Shown: in pieces, positions 17,656 through 25,553 of the stretch | How positions within the stretch are numbered: position 1 is the stretch's first letter | Layout: every line of letters starts with the position of its first letter | NCBI RefSeq assembly: GCF_008711155.1 | Contig: NZ_VUYQ01000001.1 | Coordinates: forward strand, 682,001 to 746,000 | DNA: 64,000 bases | DNA from: Dechloromonas sp. CZR5 | GTDB taxonomy: Bacteria; Pseudomonadota; Gammaproteobacteria; Burkholderiales; Rhodocyclaceae | Reading direction: 5' to 3' | Translations under genes and position numbers: made by a program | The notes under the pieces: generated by a model | Databases searched by the model: none | What the model was told of the DNA's origin: nothing | The model's input: only the letters and a program-made list of their open reading frames with translations

Positions 17656-19221
17656 CTACCGTCCTTCTTTTTCAGCCGGTATTGCAACTGCGTCGAGGAT
17701 GGCGTCGATCAAGGCCGCGGAGGCGCAGGGTTCCTTTTTCCGTTCGAGGCTGCCGGCCTGGGAAATCTGCGCTTCGCTGAAGTCGCTGGCGGCGACGTTG
17801 GCGAACAGGTGCTCGAGTTCGATCCAGCCGCCGTTGGGGGCGAGGATGAGGCCGCGCTCGATCATGTTTTCCAGTTCGCGCACGTTGCCCGGCCATTGGT
17901 AGGCCTTGATGGCCTGCATGGCCTTGTCGCTGATGCCGAGCAGCTTCTTCTCGTAAAGCGTGCAAAAGCGGGCGAGCATGGCTTCGATGAGCAGGGGGAT
18001 GTCGGCGATGCGTTCGCGCAGTGGCGGAATCTGGATGGGATAGACGCTGAGCCGGTAATAGAGGTCGGAACGGAAGCGCCCGGCCTTGACTGCGGCCTGC
18101 AGGTCAACGTTGGTGGCGGCGACGAGGCGGATGTTGAGCTTGCGCACCCGGTCGTCGCCCAGACGCTCGATCTCGCCCTCCTGCAGCACGCGCAGCAGCT
18201 TGGCCTGGGCGGCGAGCGGCAGTTCGCCGATTTCGTCGAGGAACAGCGTGCCGCCGTCGGCCCGCTCGAACTTGCCCATGCGCGAAGTCTGGGCGCCGGT
18301 GAAGGCGCCCTTTTCTACGCCGAATAGCTCGGATTCGATCAGGTCGTTGGGCATCGCTGCGCAATTGACCGCCACGAACGGACCCTGCTTGCGGTTGCTC
18401 ATCTGGTGAAGGGTGCGCGCGAAACGCTCCTTGCCGACACCGGTTTCACCGAGCAGCAGCACGGTAACCTGGGTGCCGGAAGCACGGGTCACCAGATCGT
18501 GGGCGTGCTGGAAGCCCTTGGAATTGCCGACCAGCTGCGGTGTCTGCGTCTGTTGCGAGATGGTGGTGCGCAGATAGTCGACCTGGTGGCGCAGTTCCAG
18601 CAGGTGATTGAGCATCGAATCGGATTCGAAGTAGCTGGCATGCTGGTCGGCATCGTCCCACTCCTCGAGCGGCTTGCCGACGATGCGGCAGTGATTGTGG
18701 CCGCAGGCGACGCATTCGACTTCCTTGAACAGGATGAAACGGCCCATGAAAGCCGAGGTGTAACCCGAGGCGTAGCCGATCTGCGACCAGCACACCGCTT
18801 CCTCCGACTGGCCCAGTTCGCGCAGGTGGATGTCCTGTTCCCAGGAGTTCTCCCACAGGAATTCGCCGTAGAAATTGCCGCTGTCGAAATCGAGCTTCAT
18901 GTCGATTGGCGTGACGCGGACGATGCCTTCCAGCATGTGGAGTTGCGGACCGGTGAAGAAGGCGTCCTGCATCGACTGATGGCCGCGGATGCGCTTGGCC
19001 AGTTCGGCATCGCAGACGCCGGCGGCATAACCCATGCGGGTGAGCAGGCGGCGGGCGTGTTCCTTGCCGACCGAGCCGACCAGTTCGCGGCGCAAGGCGC
19101 CGAGTGCCGAGGTGTGCATGAGCACCATGCGGTTCTCGGCCAGCCAGATCGTGCCGTCCTTTTCGCAAAACTTGACCAGATTGCGCAGGTCGTTCGATTC
19201 CGGGTAACGGATGGTTGTCAT
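17656..19221 (-). CDS. dmpR: DmpR/MopR-type phenol-sensing sigma54 activator lacking its DNA-binding HTH
   Basis: 521 aa. The N-terminal V4R sensor domain retains the MopR zinc site (C144, E167, C170, C178) and phenol-contacting H95 and W123. The AAA+ domain has Walker A GETGVGKE (258-265), GAFTGA (305-310) and the LFLDEIGEL Walker B. Relatives then carry a Fis-type HTH to about residue 560. Here the reading frame ends LIDAILDAVAIPAEKEGR. A neighbouring frame on the same strand (17652-17690) encodes QLQYRLKKKDGS, the normal end of that HTH, so roughly 40 codons were deleted and the frame shifted near 17688-17695. As written the protein can sense phenol and bind sigma54 but should not bind DNA. 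Divergent from the phenol hydroxylase operon. Confidence 0.9.
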   Translation of the reverse strand: MTTIRYPESNDLRNLVKFCEKDGTIWLAENRMVLMHTSALGALRRELVGSVGKEHARRLLTRMGYAAGVCDAELAKRIRGHQSMQDAFFTGPQLHMLEGIVRVTPIDMKLDFDSGNFYGEFLWENSWEQDIHLRELGQSEEAVCWSQIGYASGYTSAFMGRFILFKEVECVACGHNHCRIVGKPLEEWDDADQHASYFESDSMLNHLLELRHQVDYLRTTISQQTQTPQLVGNSKGFQHAHDLVTRASGTQVTVLLLGETGVGKERFARTLHQMSNRKQGPFVAVNCAAMPNDLIESELFGVEKGAFTGAQTSRMGKFERADGGTLFLDEIGELPLAAQAKLLRVLQEGEIERLGDDRVRKLNIRLVAATNVDLQAAVKAGRFRSDLYYRLSVYPIQIPPLRERIADIPLLIEAMLARFCTLYEKKLLGISDKAMQAIKAYQWPGNVRELENMIERGLILAPNGGWIELEHLFANVAASDFSEAQISQAGSLERKKEPCASAALIDAILDAVAIPAEKEGR

Positions 19222-19326
19222 CTTGTCTCTCTGTTACGAATGGCCCTCGTTACCGGGGTGATCCGCTTTGTTTTCTGTACGGCTGCCTGCCGGTTGGCTC
19301 GAGCAATTTTGCTCCGGTAACCGATA

Positions 19327-19340
19327 ATTTTCTCGAGATT
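19327..19340 (+). promoter_or_regulatory. Recurrent operator-like motif, copy 1
   Basis: ATTTTCTCGAGATT matches exactly, in the opposite orientation, the 14 nt at 25445-25458 upstream of dmpB. It contains the octamer TCGAGATT that also occurs at 25468-25475 and 33294-33301. It may be an operator of the GntR regulator encoded inside the island. Confidence 0.4.
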
Positions 19341-19467
19341 ATTTCACGGTTTTGTTTGCCGTGGGGGGCGAAATCGCGCGCCATTCATATGGCATGGCCG
19401 CATGCAAAGCGGGGAAGCGGCTGCTTTGTCCGGCGTCTTTCAGGTAACAAAAACAGACAGCCGGCAG

Positions 19468-19510
19468 TTGATCATTTGATTGCCTTAATCGAAATTTATT
19501 CATCAAATCG
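19468..19510 (+). promoter_or_regulatory. Upstream activator sites of the DmpR/XylR type
   Basis: TTGATCATTTGATTG (19468-19482) closely resembles the DmpR site core TTGATCAATTGATCAA. A weaker copy with ATTCATCAAATCG follows at about 19498-19510. They lie about 75-115 nt upstream of the sigma54 -24 element, the expected distance. Confidence 0.6.
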
Positions 19511-19578
19511 TAATGATGCAGTGCGGAAAAATGGCTGCTGGTTTTTTGTGATTTCAATAAAAACAGATGCTTAACCCA

Positions 19579-19595
19579 TTGGCACGCTCCTTGAT
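19579..19595 (+). promoter_or_regulatory. Sigma54 promoter of the phenol hydroxylase operon
   Basis: TTGGCACGCTCCTTGAT has a perfect -24 element (TTGGCACG) and correct GG-N10 spacing, but the -12 element reads TTGA instead of the usual TTGC. It is probably functional but may be weaker than consensus. Confidence 0.6.
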
Positions 19596-19646
19596 AAAGA
19601 GATGGCCGGCAGCGATGGGCGCTGCGCCGCTTTCAGGAGATGGACG

Positions 19647-19916
19647 ATGGGGCAACAAGAAAGGCAGGGGGGGGCGTTCGATGCGGGGCGTCGCTACGTT
19701 CGCGTCTGTAATCGTCGTCCGGACGGTTTCATCGAATTCGAGTTCTCGATCGGTGATCCCGAACTGGCGGTCGAGCTGATGTTGCCCGAATCCGCATTTC
19801 ATGAGTTCTGCTTGGCCAACGAGGTCATCGTGCTCGATCCGGCGACGTCGGATCAGGGCGACTGGGTTTCCCGGTTGAACGATGCCTCGCGCCAGGGATT
19901 TGAAGACGCAGTCTGA
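19647..19916 (+). CDS. dmpK: Phenol hydroxylase assembly protein DmpK
   Basis: 89 aa, the usual size. The central RRYVRVCNRRPDGFIEFEFSIGDPELAVELMLPE region matches the DmpK/PoxA/PhyA family. DmpK helps assemble the active diiron oxygenase and is not needed for catalysis itself. ATG 19647 follows GGAGATGG. First gene of the hydroxylase operon, about 40 nt after the predicted transcription start. Confidence 0.87.
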   Translation: MGQQERQGGAFDAGRRYVRVCNRRPDGFIEFEFSIGDPELAVELMLPESAFHEFCLANEVIVLDPATSDQGDWVSRLNDASRQGFEDAV

Positions 19917-19957
19917 ACACACCATCCCGCTCGCGGGAATAACGAGAGGAGACCTAC

Positions 19958-20947
19958 ATGCAGATTGATCTGCGCACCGTGGCCATCAAGCCCTTGCGCC
20001 ACACCTTCGACCACCTGGTCGAGCGCTTCGGCGACAAGCCGGCCAGCCGTTACCAGGAAGGCAGCTACAACATCCAGCAGGAGCATATCTTCCACTACCG
20101 CCCGACCTGGGATGCGGATCGCGTGCTGTTCGACAAGAAGCGCACCAAGATTCAAATGAAAGACTGGTATGCGCTGAAGGACCCGCGCCAGTACTACTAC
20201 GGCGCCTACACCATCGCCCGGGCTCGCCAGCAGGATGCTGCCGAGTCGAGCTTCGAGATGATCGAGGATCGTGGCCTGGCCGAGCTGATTCCGGCCGATC
20301 TGAAGCAGATCGCCCTGGATGTGCTGGTGCCGATGCGCCACGTCGAATGGGGCGGCAACATGGGGAATTCCTACATCACCGCCTACGGCTACGGCACGGT
20401 CATTACCCAGCCCTGCCTGTATCACGCGATGGACCACCTGGGCGTCGCGCAGTACCTGACCCGTATCGGCCTGGTGCTGGATGGCCCGGATGCGCTCGAT
20501 GCCGCCAAGGATGCCTGGATGTCCGGCGCGCTGTGGCAGCCGATGCGTCGCCATGTCGAGAACATGCTGGTACTGGATGACTGGTTCGAGATTTTCGTCG
20601 CCCAGAACCTGGTGCTCGAAGGCCTGCTCAACCCGATGCTCTACGACTATCTGGACGCCGAATTCTCGGCCAAGGGCGGCACGGCCATCTCGATGATGAC
20701 CCGCTTCATGGCCGAATGGTCGACCGAAACGGCCAAGTGGATCGATGCGCAGATCAAGACGGCTGCCGCCGAATCGCCCGAGAACAAGGAGCAGCTCGGT
20801 GCCTGGGTCAAGCACTACCGCTCGGCTACCCGCGAGGCGCTGGCACCGATTGCCCGGCGTGCCTTCGGCGACCAGGCCGACGACGTGCTGGCCGATCTCG
20901 TATCCGAATTCAACGCCCGCTGCGCCAAGCTCGGCCTGGCGGTCTAG
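19958..20947 (+). CDS. dmpL: Phenol hydroxylase beta subunit (P1)
   Basis: 329 aa, matching the beta subunit of multicomponent phenol hydroxylases in length and in motifs such as QEGSYNIQQEHIFHYRP and YYYGAYTIARARQQ. It is a non-catalytic four-helix homologue of the alpha subunit that forms the (alpha-beta-gamma)2 oxygenase with DmpN and DmpO. GAGAGGAG ribosome binding site. Followed at 8 nt by dmpM. Confidence 0.94.
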   Translation: MQIDLRTVAIKPLRHTFDHLVERFGDKPASRYQEGSYNIQQEHIFHYRPTWDADRVLFDKKRTKIQMKDWYALKDPRQYYYGAYTIARARQQDAAESSFEMIEDRGLAELIPADLKQIALDVLVPMRHVEWGGNMGNSYITAYGYGTVITQPCLYHAMDHLGVAQYLTRIGLVLDGPDALDAAKDAWMSGALWQPMRRHVENMLVLDDWFEIFVAQNLVLEGLLNPMLYDYLDAEFSAKGGTAISMMTRFMAEWSTETAKWIDAQIKTAAAESPENKEQLGAWVKHYRSATREALAPIARRAFGDQADDVLADLVSEFNARCAKLGLAV

Positions 20948-20955
20948 GAGTTTCC

Positions 20956-21225
20956 ATGTCTACCGTATTCATCGCCTTTCAAACCAACGAGGACACACGT
21001 CCCATCGTCGAGTCCATCCTCGCCGACAACCCGCATGCGGTGCTCGACGAGCAACCGGCCATGGTCAAGATCAATGCCGAGGGCCAGCTGGTCATCAAGC
21101 GCGAATCCATCGAAGAGCGCATCGGCCGCAATTTCGACCTGCAGGAATTGCAGATCAACCTGATCACCCTGTCCGGGAATATCGACGAAGACGACGACCA
21201 GTTCACGCTGGCCTGGAAAAACTGA
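20956..21225 (+). CDS. dmpM: Phenol hydroxylase regulatory (effector) protein (P2)
   Basis: 89 aa of the MmoB/DmpM family, with the typical start VFIAFQTNEDTRPIVESI and the acidic C-terminal segment IDEDDDQFTLAWKN. It lacks cofactors and binds the oxygenase near the diiron site to couple electron transfer with hydroxylation. Ribosome binding site TAGGAG overlaps the dmpL stop. Normal family length, no anomalies. Confidence 0.94.
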   Translation: MSTVFIAFQTNEDTRPIVESILADNPHAVLDEQPAMVKINAEGQLVIKRESIEERIGRNFDLQELQINLITLSGNIDEDDDQFTLAWKN

Positions 21226-21239
21226 GGAAGGAGACTCTC

Positions 21240-22796
21240 ATGGACATGAAAGCCAACAAGAAAAAGCTGGGCCTGAAGGAAAAATACGCCCATATGACGC
21301 GCGGTCTGGATTGGCAGACCACCTACCAACCGATGGACAAGGTGTTCCCGCAGGCCACCTTCGAAGGCATCAAGATTCACGACTGGGAGAAGTGGGAAGA
21401 CCCCTTCCGTCTGACCATGGACGCCTACTGGAAATACCAGGCCGAGAAGGAGCGCAAGCTCTACGCCGTGCTCGATGCCTTCGCCCAGAACAACGGCCAC
21501 CTCGGCATTACCGATGCGCGCTACCTGAATGCGGTCAAACTGTTCCTGACCGGCATCTCGCCGCTGGAATACGTCGCCCACCGCGGCTTTGCCGCCGCCG
21601 GCCGCAACTTCCCGGGCGTCGGCCCGCGCGTTGCCTGCCTGATGCAGTCGATCGACGAGATTCGTCACGCCCAGACCCAGATTCACGCCCTGTCGAACTA
21701 CAACAAGTTCTACGAAGGCTTCCACGCCGGTGCGGCCCACCAGATCGAACGCATCTGGTACCTCTCCGTGCCCAAGTCCTTCTTCGACGACGCCTTTTCG
21801 GCCGGCCCCTTCGAATGGATGATCGCCATCGGCTTCTCCTTCGAGTACGTGCTGACCAACCTGCTGTTCGTGCCCTTCATGTCCGGTGCCGCCTACAACG
21901 GCGACATGGCGACCGTGACCTTCGGCTTCTCGGCGCAGTCCGACGAAGCCCGTCACATGACCCTGGGCCTTGAGTGCATCAAGTTCATGCTCGAGCAGGA
22001 CCCGGATAACCTGCCCATCGTCCAGAAGTGGATCGACAAGTGGGCCTGGCGCGGCATCCGCGTGCTGACCCTGGTCGGCATGATGATGGACTACATGCTG
22101 CCGAAGCGCGTCATGAGCTGGAAGGAAGCCTGGGAAATCTACTTCGAGCAGAACGGCGGCGCCCTGTTCAACGACCTGGCCAAGTACGGCATCAAGGTGC
22201 CGGACTGCATCACCCAATGCACGGTCGACAAGGAGCACATCTCCCACCAGGCCTGGTGCACTTTCTACCAGTATGCCCACGCCTCGGCCTTCCACACCTG
22301 GCTGCCGAACGCCGAGGAAATGGACTGGCTCTCCGCCAAGTACCCGAATACCTTCGACAAGTACTACCGGCCGCGTTACGAGCAGTGGCGCGAAATGGCC
22401 GACAAGGGCGAGCGTTTCTACAACAACACGCTGCCCATGCTGTGCCAGGTCTGCCAGATCCCGATGGTGTTCACCGAGCCGGACGACCCGAGCAAGATCT
22501 GCTATCGCGAGTCCGATTACCAGGGCGAGAAGTACCACACCTGTTCGGACGGCTGTAAGCACATCTTCGACGACGAGCCGGAGAAGTACATCCAGGCCTG
22601 GCTGCCGGTGCACCAGATCTACCAGGGCAACTGCTGGCCGGAGGGCACCGACCCGACCGCCGAGGGCTTCGACCCGATGGCCAAGGTCCTCGAGTGGTAT
22701 CACATCGAGAACGGCAAGGACAACCTCGACTACGAAGGCTCAGGCGACCAGGCCAACTTCGCCGCCTGGCGTGGCGCGGCCACCCAGAACACCTGA
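21240..22796 (+). CDS. dmpN: Phenol hydroxylase alpha subunit (P3), diiron catalytic
   Basis: 518 aa. Carboxylate-bridged diiron ligands are all present: E110, E140 and H143 (DEIRH), E202, E236 and H239 (DEARH). It hydroxylates phenol to catechol using O2 and electrons from DmpP. The C-terminal YHS-like region has CQVCQIPMVF and CSDGCKHIF cysteine pairs, as in relatives. The start is ATG 21240, 5 nt after GAAGGAGA. Codon use and composition match the neighbouring dmp genes. Confidence 0.96.
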   Translation: MDMKANKKKLGLKEKYAHMTRGLDWQTTYQPMDKVFPQATFEGIKIHDWEKWEDPFRLTMDAYWKYQAEKERKLYAVLDAFAQNNGHLGITDARYLNAVKLFLTGISPLEYVAHRGFAAAGRNFPGVGPRVACLMQSIDEIRHAQTQIHALSNYNKFYEGFHAGAAHQIERIWYLSVPKSFFDDAFSAGPFEWMIAIGFSFEYVLTNLLFVPFMSGAAYNGDMATVTFGFSAQSDEARHMTLGLECIKFMLEQDPDNLPIVQKWIDKWAWRGIRVLTLVGMMMDYMLPKRVMSWKEAWEIYFEQNGGALFNDLAKYGIKVPDCITQCTVDKEHISHQAWCTFYQYAHASAFHTWLPNAEEMDWLSAKYPNTFDKYYRPRYEQWREMADKGERFYNNTLPMLCQVCQIPMVFTEPDDPSKICYRESDYQGEKYHTCSDGCKHIFDDEPEKYIQAWLPVHQIYQGNCWPEGTDPTAEGFDPMAKVLEWYHIENGKDNLDYEGSGDQANFAAWRGAATQNT

Positions 22797-22811
22797 TCGA
22801 CCACAACCGGC

Positions 22812-22831
22812 GGAGGGCGATTGCGCCCTCC
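22812..22831 (+). other. Hairpin between dmpN and dmpO
   Basis: Perfect 8-bp stem GGAGGGCG (22812-22819) / CGCCCTCC (22824-22831) with loop ATTG and no T-run. It is not a terminator. It could protect the 3' end of upstream mRNA segments or set subunit stoichiometry. Confidence 0.45.
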
Positions 22832-22854
22832 CGACAAGAATTTAGGAGACGAAC

Positions 22855-23211
22855 ATGGCTGTCAAAGCCCTTAGCGAATACAACTTCCCGGCTGCCGATA
22901 CGCAGGACAAGTTCCACGGCAACCAGCTGCTCTACGTCGGCTGGGACGACCACCTGATGTTCTGTGCGCCGTTTGCCTACTGCATTCCGCCGAGCACCAA
23001 GTTCTCGGAGCTGGTCGAGAAGCATCTGCCGCATTCCTTCGGGCCGCACCCGGAATGGGCCAAGGTCGATGTCAGCAAGATCGTCTGGCTCAAGTCGGGG
23101 CAGCCCTTCCAGCCCGACATGAACAAGACGCTGGCCGAGCAGGGCCTCGAGCACAAGACCGCGCTGCGCATGCAGACGCCTGGCCTGAACGGCAACGGCA
23201 CCTACTTCTGA
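22855..23211 (+). CDS. dmpO: Phenol hydroxylase gamma subunit (P4)
   Basis: 118 aa of the DmpO/PhhO family, starting MAVKALSEYNFPAAD and containing GNQLLYVGWDDHLMFCAPFAY. It is the small structural subunit of the oxygenase. TAGGAGAC ribosome binding site. Separated from dmpN by 58 nt containing a hairpin, and 12 nt before dmpP. Confidence 0.93.
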   Translation: MAVKALSEYNFPAADTQDKFHGNQLLYVGWDDHLMFCAPFAYCIPPSTKFSELVEKHLPHSFGPHPEWAKVDVSKIVWLKSGQPFQPDMNKTLAEQGLEHKTALRMQTPGLNGNGTYF

Positions 23212-23223
23212 TCCGAGGGCGGC

Positions 23224-24285
23224 ATGAGCTACGAACTGACCATCGAACCGCTTGGCCAGACCATTGAAGTCGAGGATGGCCAGACCATCCTCGACGCCGC
23301 CCTGCGCGCCGGCATCTATCTGCCCCATGCTTGTTGCCACGGCCTGTGCGCAACCTGCAAGGTGCAGGTGACCGACGGCGAGATCGATCACGGCGAGGCA
23401 TCGACCTTTGCCCTGATGGACTTCGAGCGCGAGGAGGGCAAGTGCCTGGCCTGCTGCGCCCGACTCGAATCGGACGTGGTGATCGAGGCCGAGATCGAGG
23501 ACGATCCCGATTCGCTGAACCTGGCGGTCGAGGATTACGAAGGCGAGGTGGTCAGGATCGAATCGTTGACGCCGACGATCAAGGGCATCTGGCTCAAGCT
23601 GGACCGGCCGATGAAGTTCCAGGCCGGCCAGTACGTCAATCTGGAAATCGATGCGCTGGGCGGCCAGTCGCGCGCCTTCTCGCTGGCCAATGCGCCGCAG
23701 ACCGATGATGTCGTCGAGCTGAACGTGCGCATCGTGCCCGGCGGGCAGGTCACGACCTGGCTGCACGAGCAGCTGAAGGTCGGCGACCGGCTCAAGTTCA
23801 GCGGCCCGTATGGGCGGTTCTTCGTCAAGAAGTCGGCTAATGTGCCGCTGGTCTTCATGGCCGGCGGCTCAGGCCTGTCCAGCCCGAAGTCGATGATCGA
23901 GGACCTGCTCAGCGAAGGCTGCGAATTGCCGATGACCCTCGTCTATGGCCAGCGCAGCCGCGCCGAGCTGTATTACGACGCCGAGTTCCGGGCTTTGGCC
24001 GAGAAATACGCGAATTTCACCTACGTGCCCTCGCTTTCCGAGGAGCCGGCGGGTTCCGACTGGGACGGCGCGCGCGGTTTCGTGCATGAAGCGGCCAAGG
24101 CGCACTTCGACAACGACTTCCGTGGCCACAAGGCCTACCTGTGCGGTCCGCCGGCGATGATCGAGGCCTGCATCACGGCGCTGATCCAGGGGCGGCTGTT
24201 CGAGCGCGACATCTACATGGAGAAATTCTTCTCCGCGGCCGACGCCTCGCAGCAACTGAAAAGCCCGCTGTTCAAGAACATCTGA
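23224..24285 (+). CDS. dmpP: Phenol hydroxylase reductase (P5), 2Fe-2S/FAD
   Basis: 353 aa. The N-terminal plant-type ferredoxin domain has C37, C42, C45 and C77 as 2Fe-2S ligands. The FAD domain follows with RAFSLANAP (about 155-163), then the NAD domain with the GGSGLSSPKSMIEDL segment and C-terminal YLCGPPAMIEAC. It passes electrons from NADH to the diiron centre of DmpN. Normal length. GAGGGC lies upstream of ATG. Confidence 0.95.
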   Translation: MSYELTIEPLGQTIEVEDGQTILDAALRAGIYLPHACCHGLCATCKVQVTDGEIDHGEASTFALMDFEREEGKCLACCARLESDVVIEAEIEDDPDSLNLAVEDYEGEVVRIESLTPTIKGIWLKLDRPMKFQAGQYVNLEIDALGGQSRAFSLANAPQTDDVVELNVRIVPGGQVTTWLHEQLKVGDRLKFSGPYGRFFVKKSANVPLVFMAGGSGLSSPKSMIEDLLSEGCELPMTLVYGQRSRAELYYDAEFRALAEKYANFTYVPSLSEEPAGSDWDGARGFVHEAAKAHFDNDFRGHKAYLCGPPAMIEACITALIQGRLFERDIYMEKFFSAADASQQLKSPLFKNI

Positions 24286-24303
24286 GCGGGAGACAGAGCG
24301 GCC

Positions 24304-24636
24304 ATGATCTATTTCAACGTGTTGATCGAGGAAACCGGCGAAACCTATCGCTGTTCACCGCAGGAGTCGTTGCTGGCCGGCATGGAGCGGCTGGGCAAGA
24401 AGGGCATCCCGGTGGGGTGCCGGGGCGGCGGATGCGGCGTGTGCAAGGTGGAGATCACCGCCGGTACCTATTTCAAGCGGGTGATGAGCCGCGACTACGT
24501 CAGCGTCGAGGACGAGGCAGCGGGCCGGGTTCTGGCCTGCCGGGTACGGCCGACCAGCGACATCACGCTGAAGGTGCTGGGCAAGATGGCGAAGAACGTC
24601 TGCAGCACCCGGCCGGCCTTGCCGGCGGCGGTGTAG
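24304..24636 (+). CDS. dmpQ: Chloroplast-type 2Fe-2S ferredoxin, DmpQ/XylT-like
   Basis: 110 aa. C39-x4-C44-x2-C47 and C79 form a plant-type 2Fe-2S site (PVGCRGGGCGVCKVE). DmpQ/XylT ferredoxins reactivate catechol 2,3-dioxygenase by re-reducing its oxidised iron. In classical dmp operons the gene sits immediately before dmpB. Here it ends the hydroxylase operon, and a GntR gene on the other strand separates it from dmpB. Confidence 0.9.
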   Translation: MIYFNVLIEETGETYRCSPQESLLAGMERLGKKGIPVGCRGGGCGVCKVEITAGTYFKRVMSRDYVSVEDEAAGRVLACRVRPTSDITLKVLGKMAKNVCSTRPALPAAV

Positions 24637-24660
24637 GGCGGAGCGGGCGGGAATGGCGAC

Positions 24661-25371
24661 TCAGGCCTGTCGCCTCTCGTTCAGCTGGTCGGCCGGAATC
24701 GCCTGGACGGAACGGAAGGTCAGGCGGATGTGTTCGGACAGGATATCGGCGGCCTTGTCGGCGTCGCGGTTCATGGCGGCATGGAGCAGGGCTTCGTGCT
24801 CGTTGTGGATGTCGCGCGGAATGGGCTGCAGGTAAAGCGACATGCGCCGATAGCGTTCGGCCTGCTGATAGAGGATGGACAGGAAATGCTTCAACCAGCG
24901 CGACGGGCAGGCGGCAATCAGCACCTCGTGGAAGATGCGGTTGCGTTCCTCCCACTCTTCCCGGTCTTCGCTGCCGATGCGTTTTTCCTCGGCCTTGGCC
25001 AGACGGTGGAAGGCGGCGAGCAGATTGGCCTCCCAGGCATCGTCGCCCATGGCGATGGACTGGCGCAGGGCGTCGCATTCGAGCATGACGCGGGTCTGGG
25101 TGATGTCCTCGAAATCCTCGAGCGACACCGGGGCGACACGAAAGCCTCGCTGCCCCTGGCTGACGACGAGGGCATCGGAGATGAGCAGGGAGAGCGCCTC
25201 GCGCAGGGTGCCGGCGCCGACGCCGTAGTTGTCCTTGAGGTGCTCGACGCGGAGCTTCTCGCCTGGTGCCAGGCGGCCTTCGATGATGTCGCGCCGCAAG
25301 GCGCGGTAGGCCGATTCGACCAGGGTTTTCGGCTCGGTGGCGAGGATTTCGGCAGGTGGGCTGATGTTCAT
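24661..25371 (-). CDS. GntR-family (FCD/FadR-type) regulator of the phenol island
   Basis: 236 aa from ATG 25371; a TTG start at 25404 is possible. N-terminal winged HTH (YRALRRDIIEGRLAPGEKLRVEHL, GTLREAL) at about 20-85, then an FCD ligand-binding domain with the metal-site His/Asp pattern (NRIFHEVLIAAC, HEALLHAAMNRD). A GntR-type repressor (AphS) controls phenol genes in Comamonas. The location between hydroxylase and meta-cleavage operons, divergent from dmpB, suggests the same role. Its operator may be the TCGAGATT palindrome in the adjacent promoter. Confidence 0.85.
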   Translation of the reverse strand: MNISPPAEILATEPKTLVESAYRALRRDIIEGRLAPGEKLRVEHLKDNYGVGAGTLREALSLLISDALVVSQGQRGFRVAPVSLEDFEDITQTRVMLECDALRQSIAMGDDAWEANLLAAFHRLAKAEEKRIGSEDREEWEERNRIFHEVLIAACPSRWLKHFLSILYQQAERYRRMSLYLQPIPRDIHNEHEALLHAAMNRDADKAADILSEHIRLTFRSVQAIPADQLNERRQA

Positions 25372-25411
25372 GATGTTTGAATTGTCGGTAGGCCGCGGTT
25401 CCAAAATTCTA

Positions 25412-25435
25412 ACCCGATAAACGAAATTTTCGGGT
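25412..25435. repeat. Inverted repeat upstream of the GntR gene
   Basis: ACCCGA (25412-25417) and TCGGGT (25430-25435) are perfect inverted arms 12 nt apart, in the gap between gntR and dmpB. It could be a second regulator site. No T-run suggests termination. Confidence 0.3.
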
Positions 25436-25444
25436 GAATTTAAA

Positions 25445-25475
25445 AATCTCGAGAAAATGTATTGACATCGAGATT
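25445..25475. promoter_or_regulatory. Palindromic operator candidate for the GntR regulator
   Basis: Perfect arms AATCTCGA (25445-25452) and TCGAGATT (25468-25475), 15 nt apart. The right arm lies between the -35 and -10 of the predicted dmpB promoter, so occupancy would block RNA polymerase. Confidence 0.5.
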
Positions 25476-25490
25476 GCTTGTAAATATCGT
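25462..25490 (+). promoter_or_regulatory. Sigma70-type promoter of the meta-cleavage operon
   Basis: TTGACA (25462-25467), 17-nt spacer, TATCGT (25485-25490). A perfect -35 box with a fair -10 box, about 58 nt before the dmpB start. Confidence 0.55.
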
Positions 25491-25553
25491 TACGTTAAAT
25501 CGATTGCATGGATTTTTATGCGATCACCCCACTCAAAAAACAGGAGAAGACAA

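Larger units (their letters stand above)
19222..19646. promoter_or_regulatory. dmpR-dmpK divergent control region
   Basis: This 425-nt, comparatively AT-rich gap has no gene. From left to right it holds a TCGAGATT motif (19333-19340) shared with two other promoter regions of the island, DmpR-type upstream activator sites (19468-19510), and a sigma54-like promoter (19579-19595) followed by the dmpK leader. This is the classical arrangement of phenol operon promoters. Confidence 0.75.

Noticed and set aside
24304-24636. Ferredoxin as an electron carrier of the hydroxylase
   Set aside because: The hydroxylase has its own reductase DmpP. Cysteine spacing and position match DmpQ/XylT, which reactivates catechol 2,3-dioxygenase.
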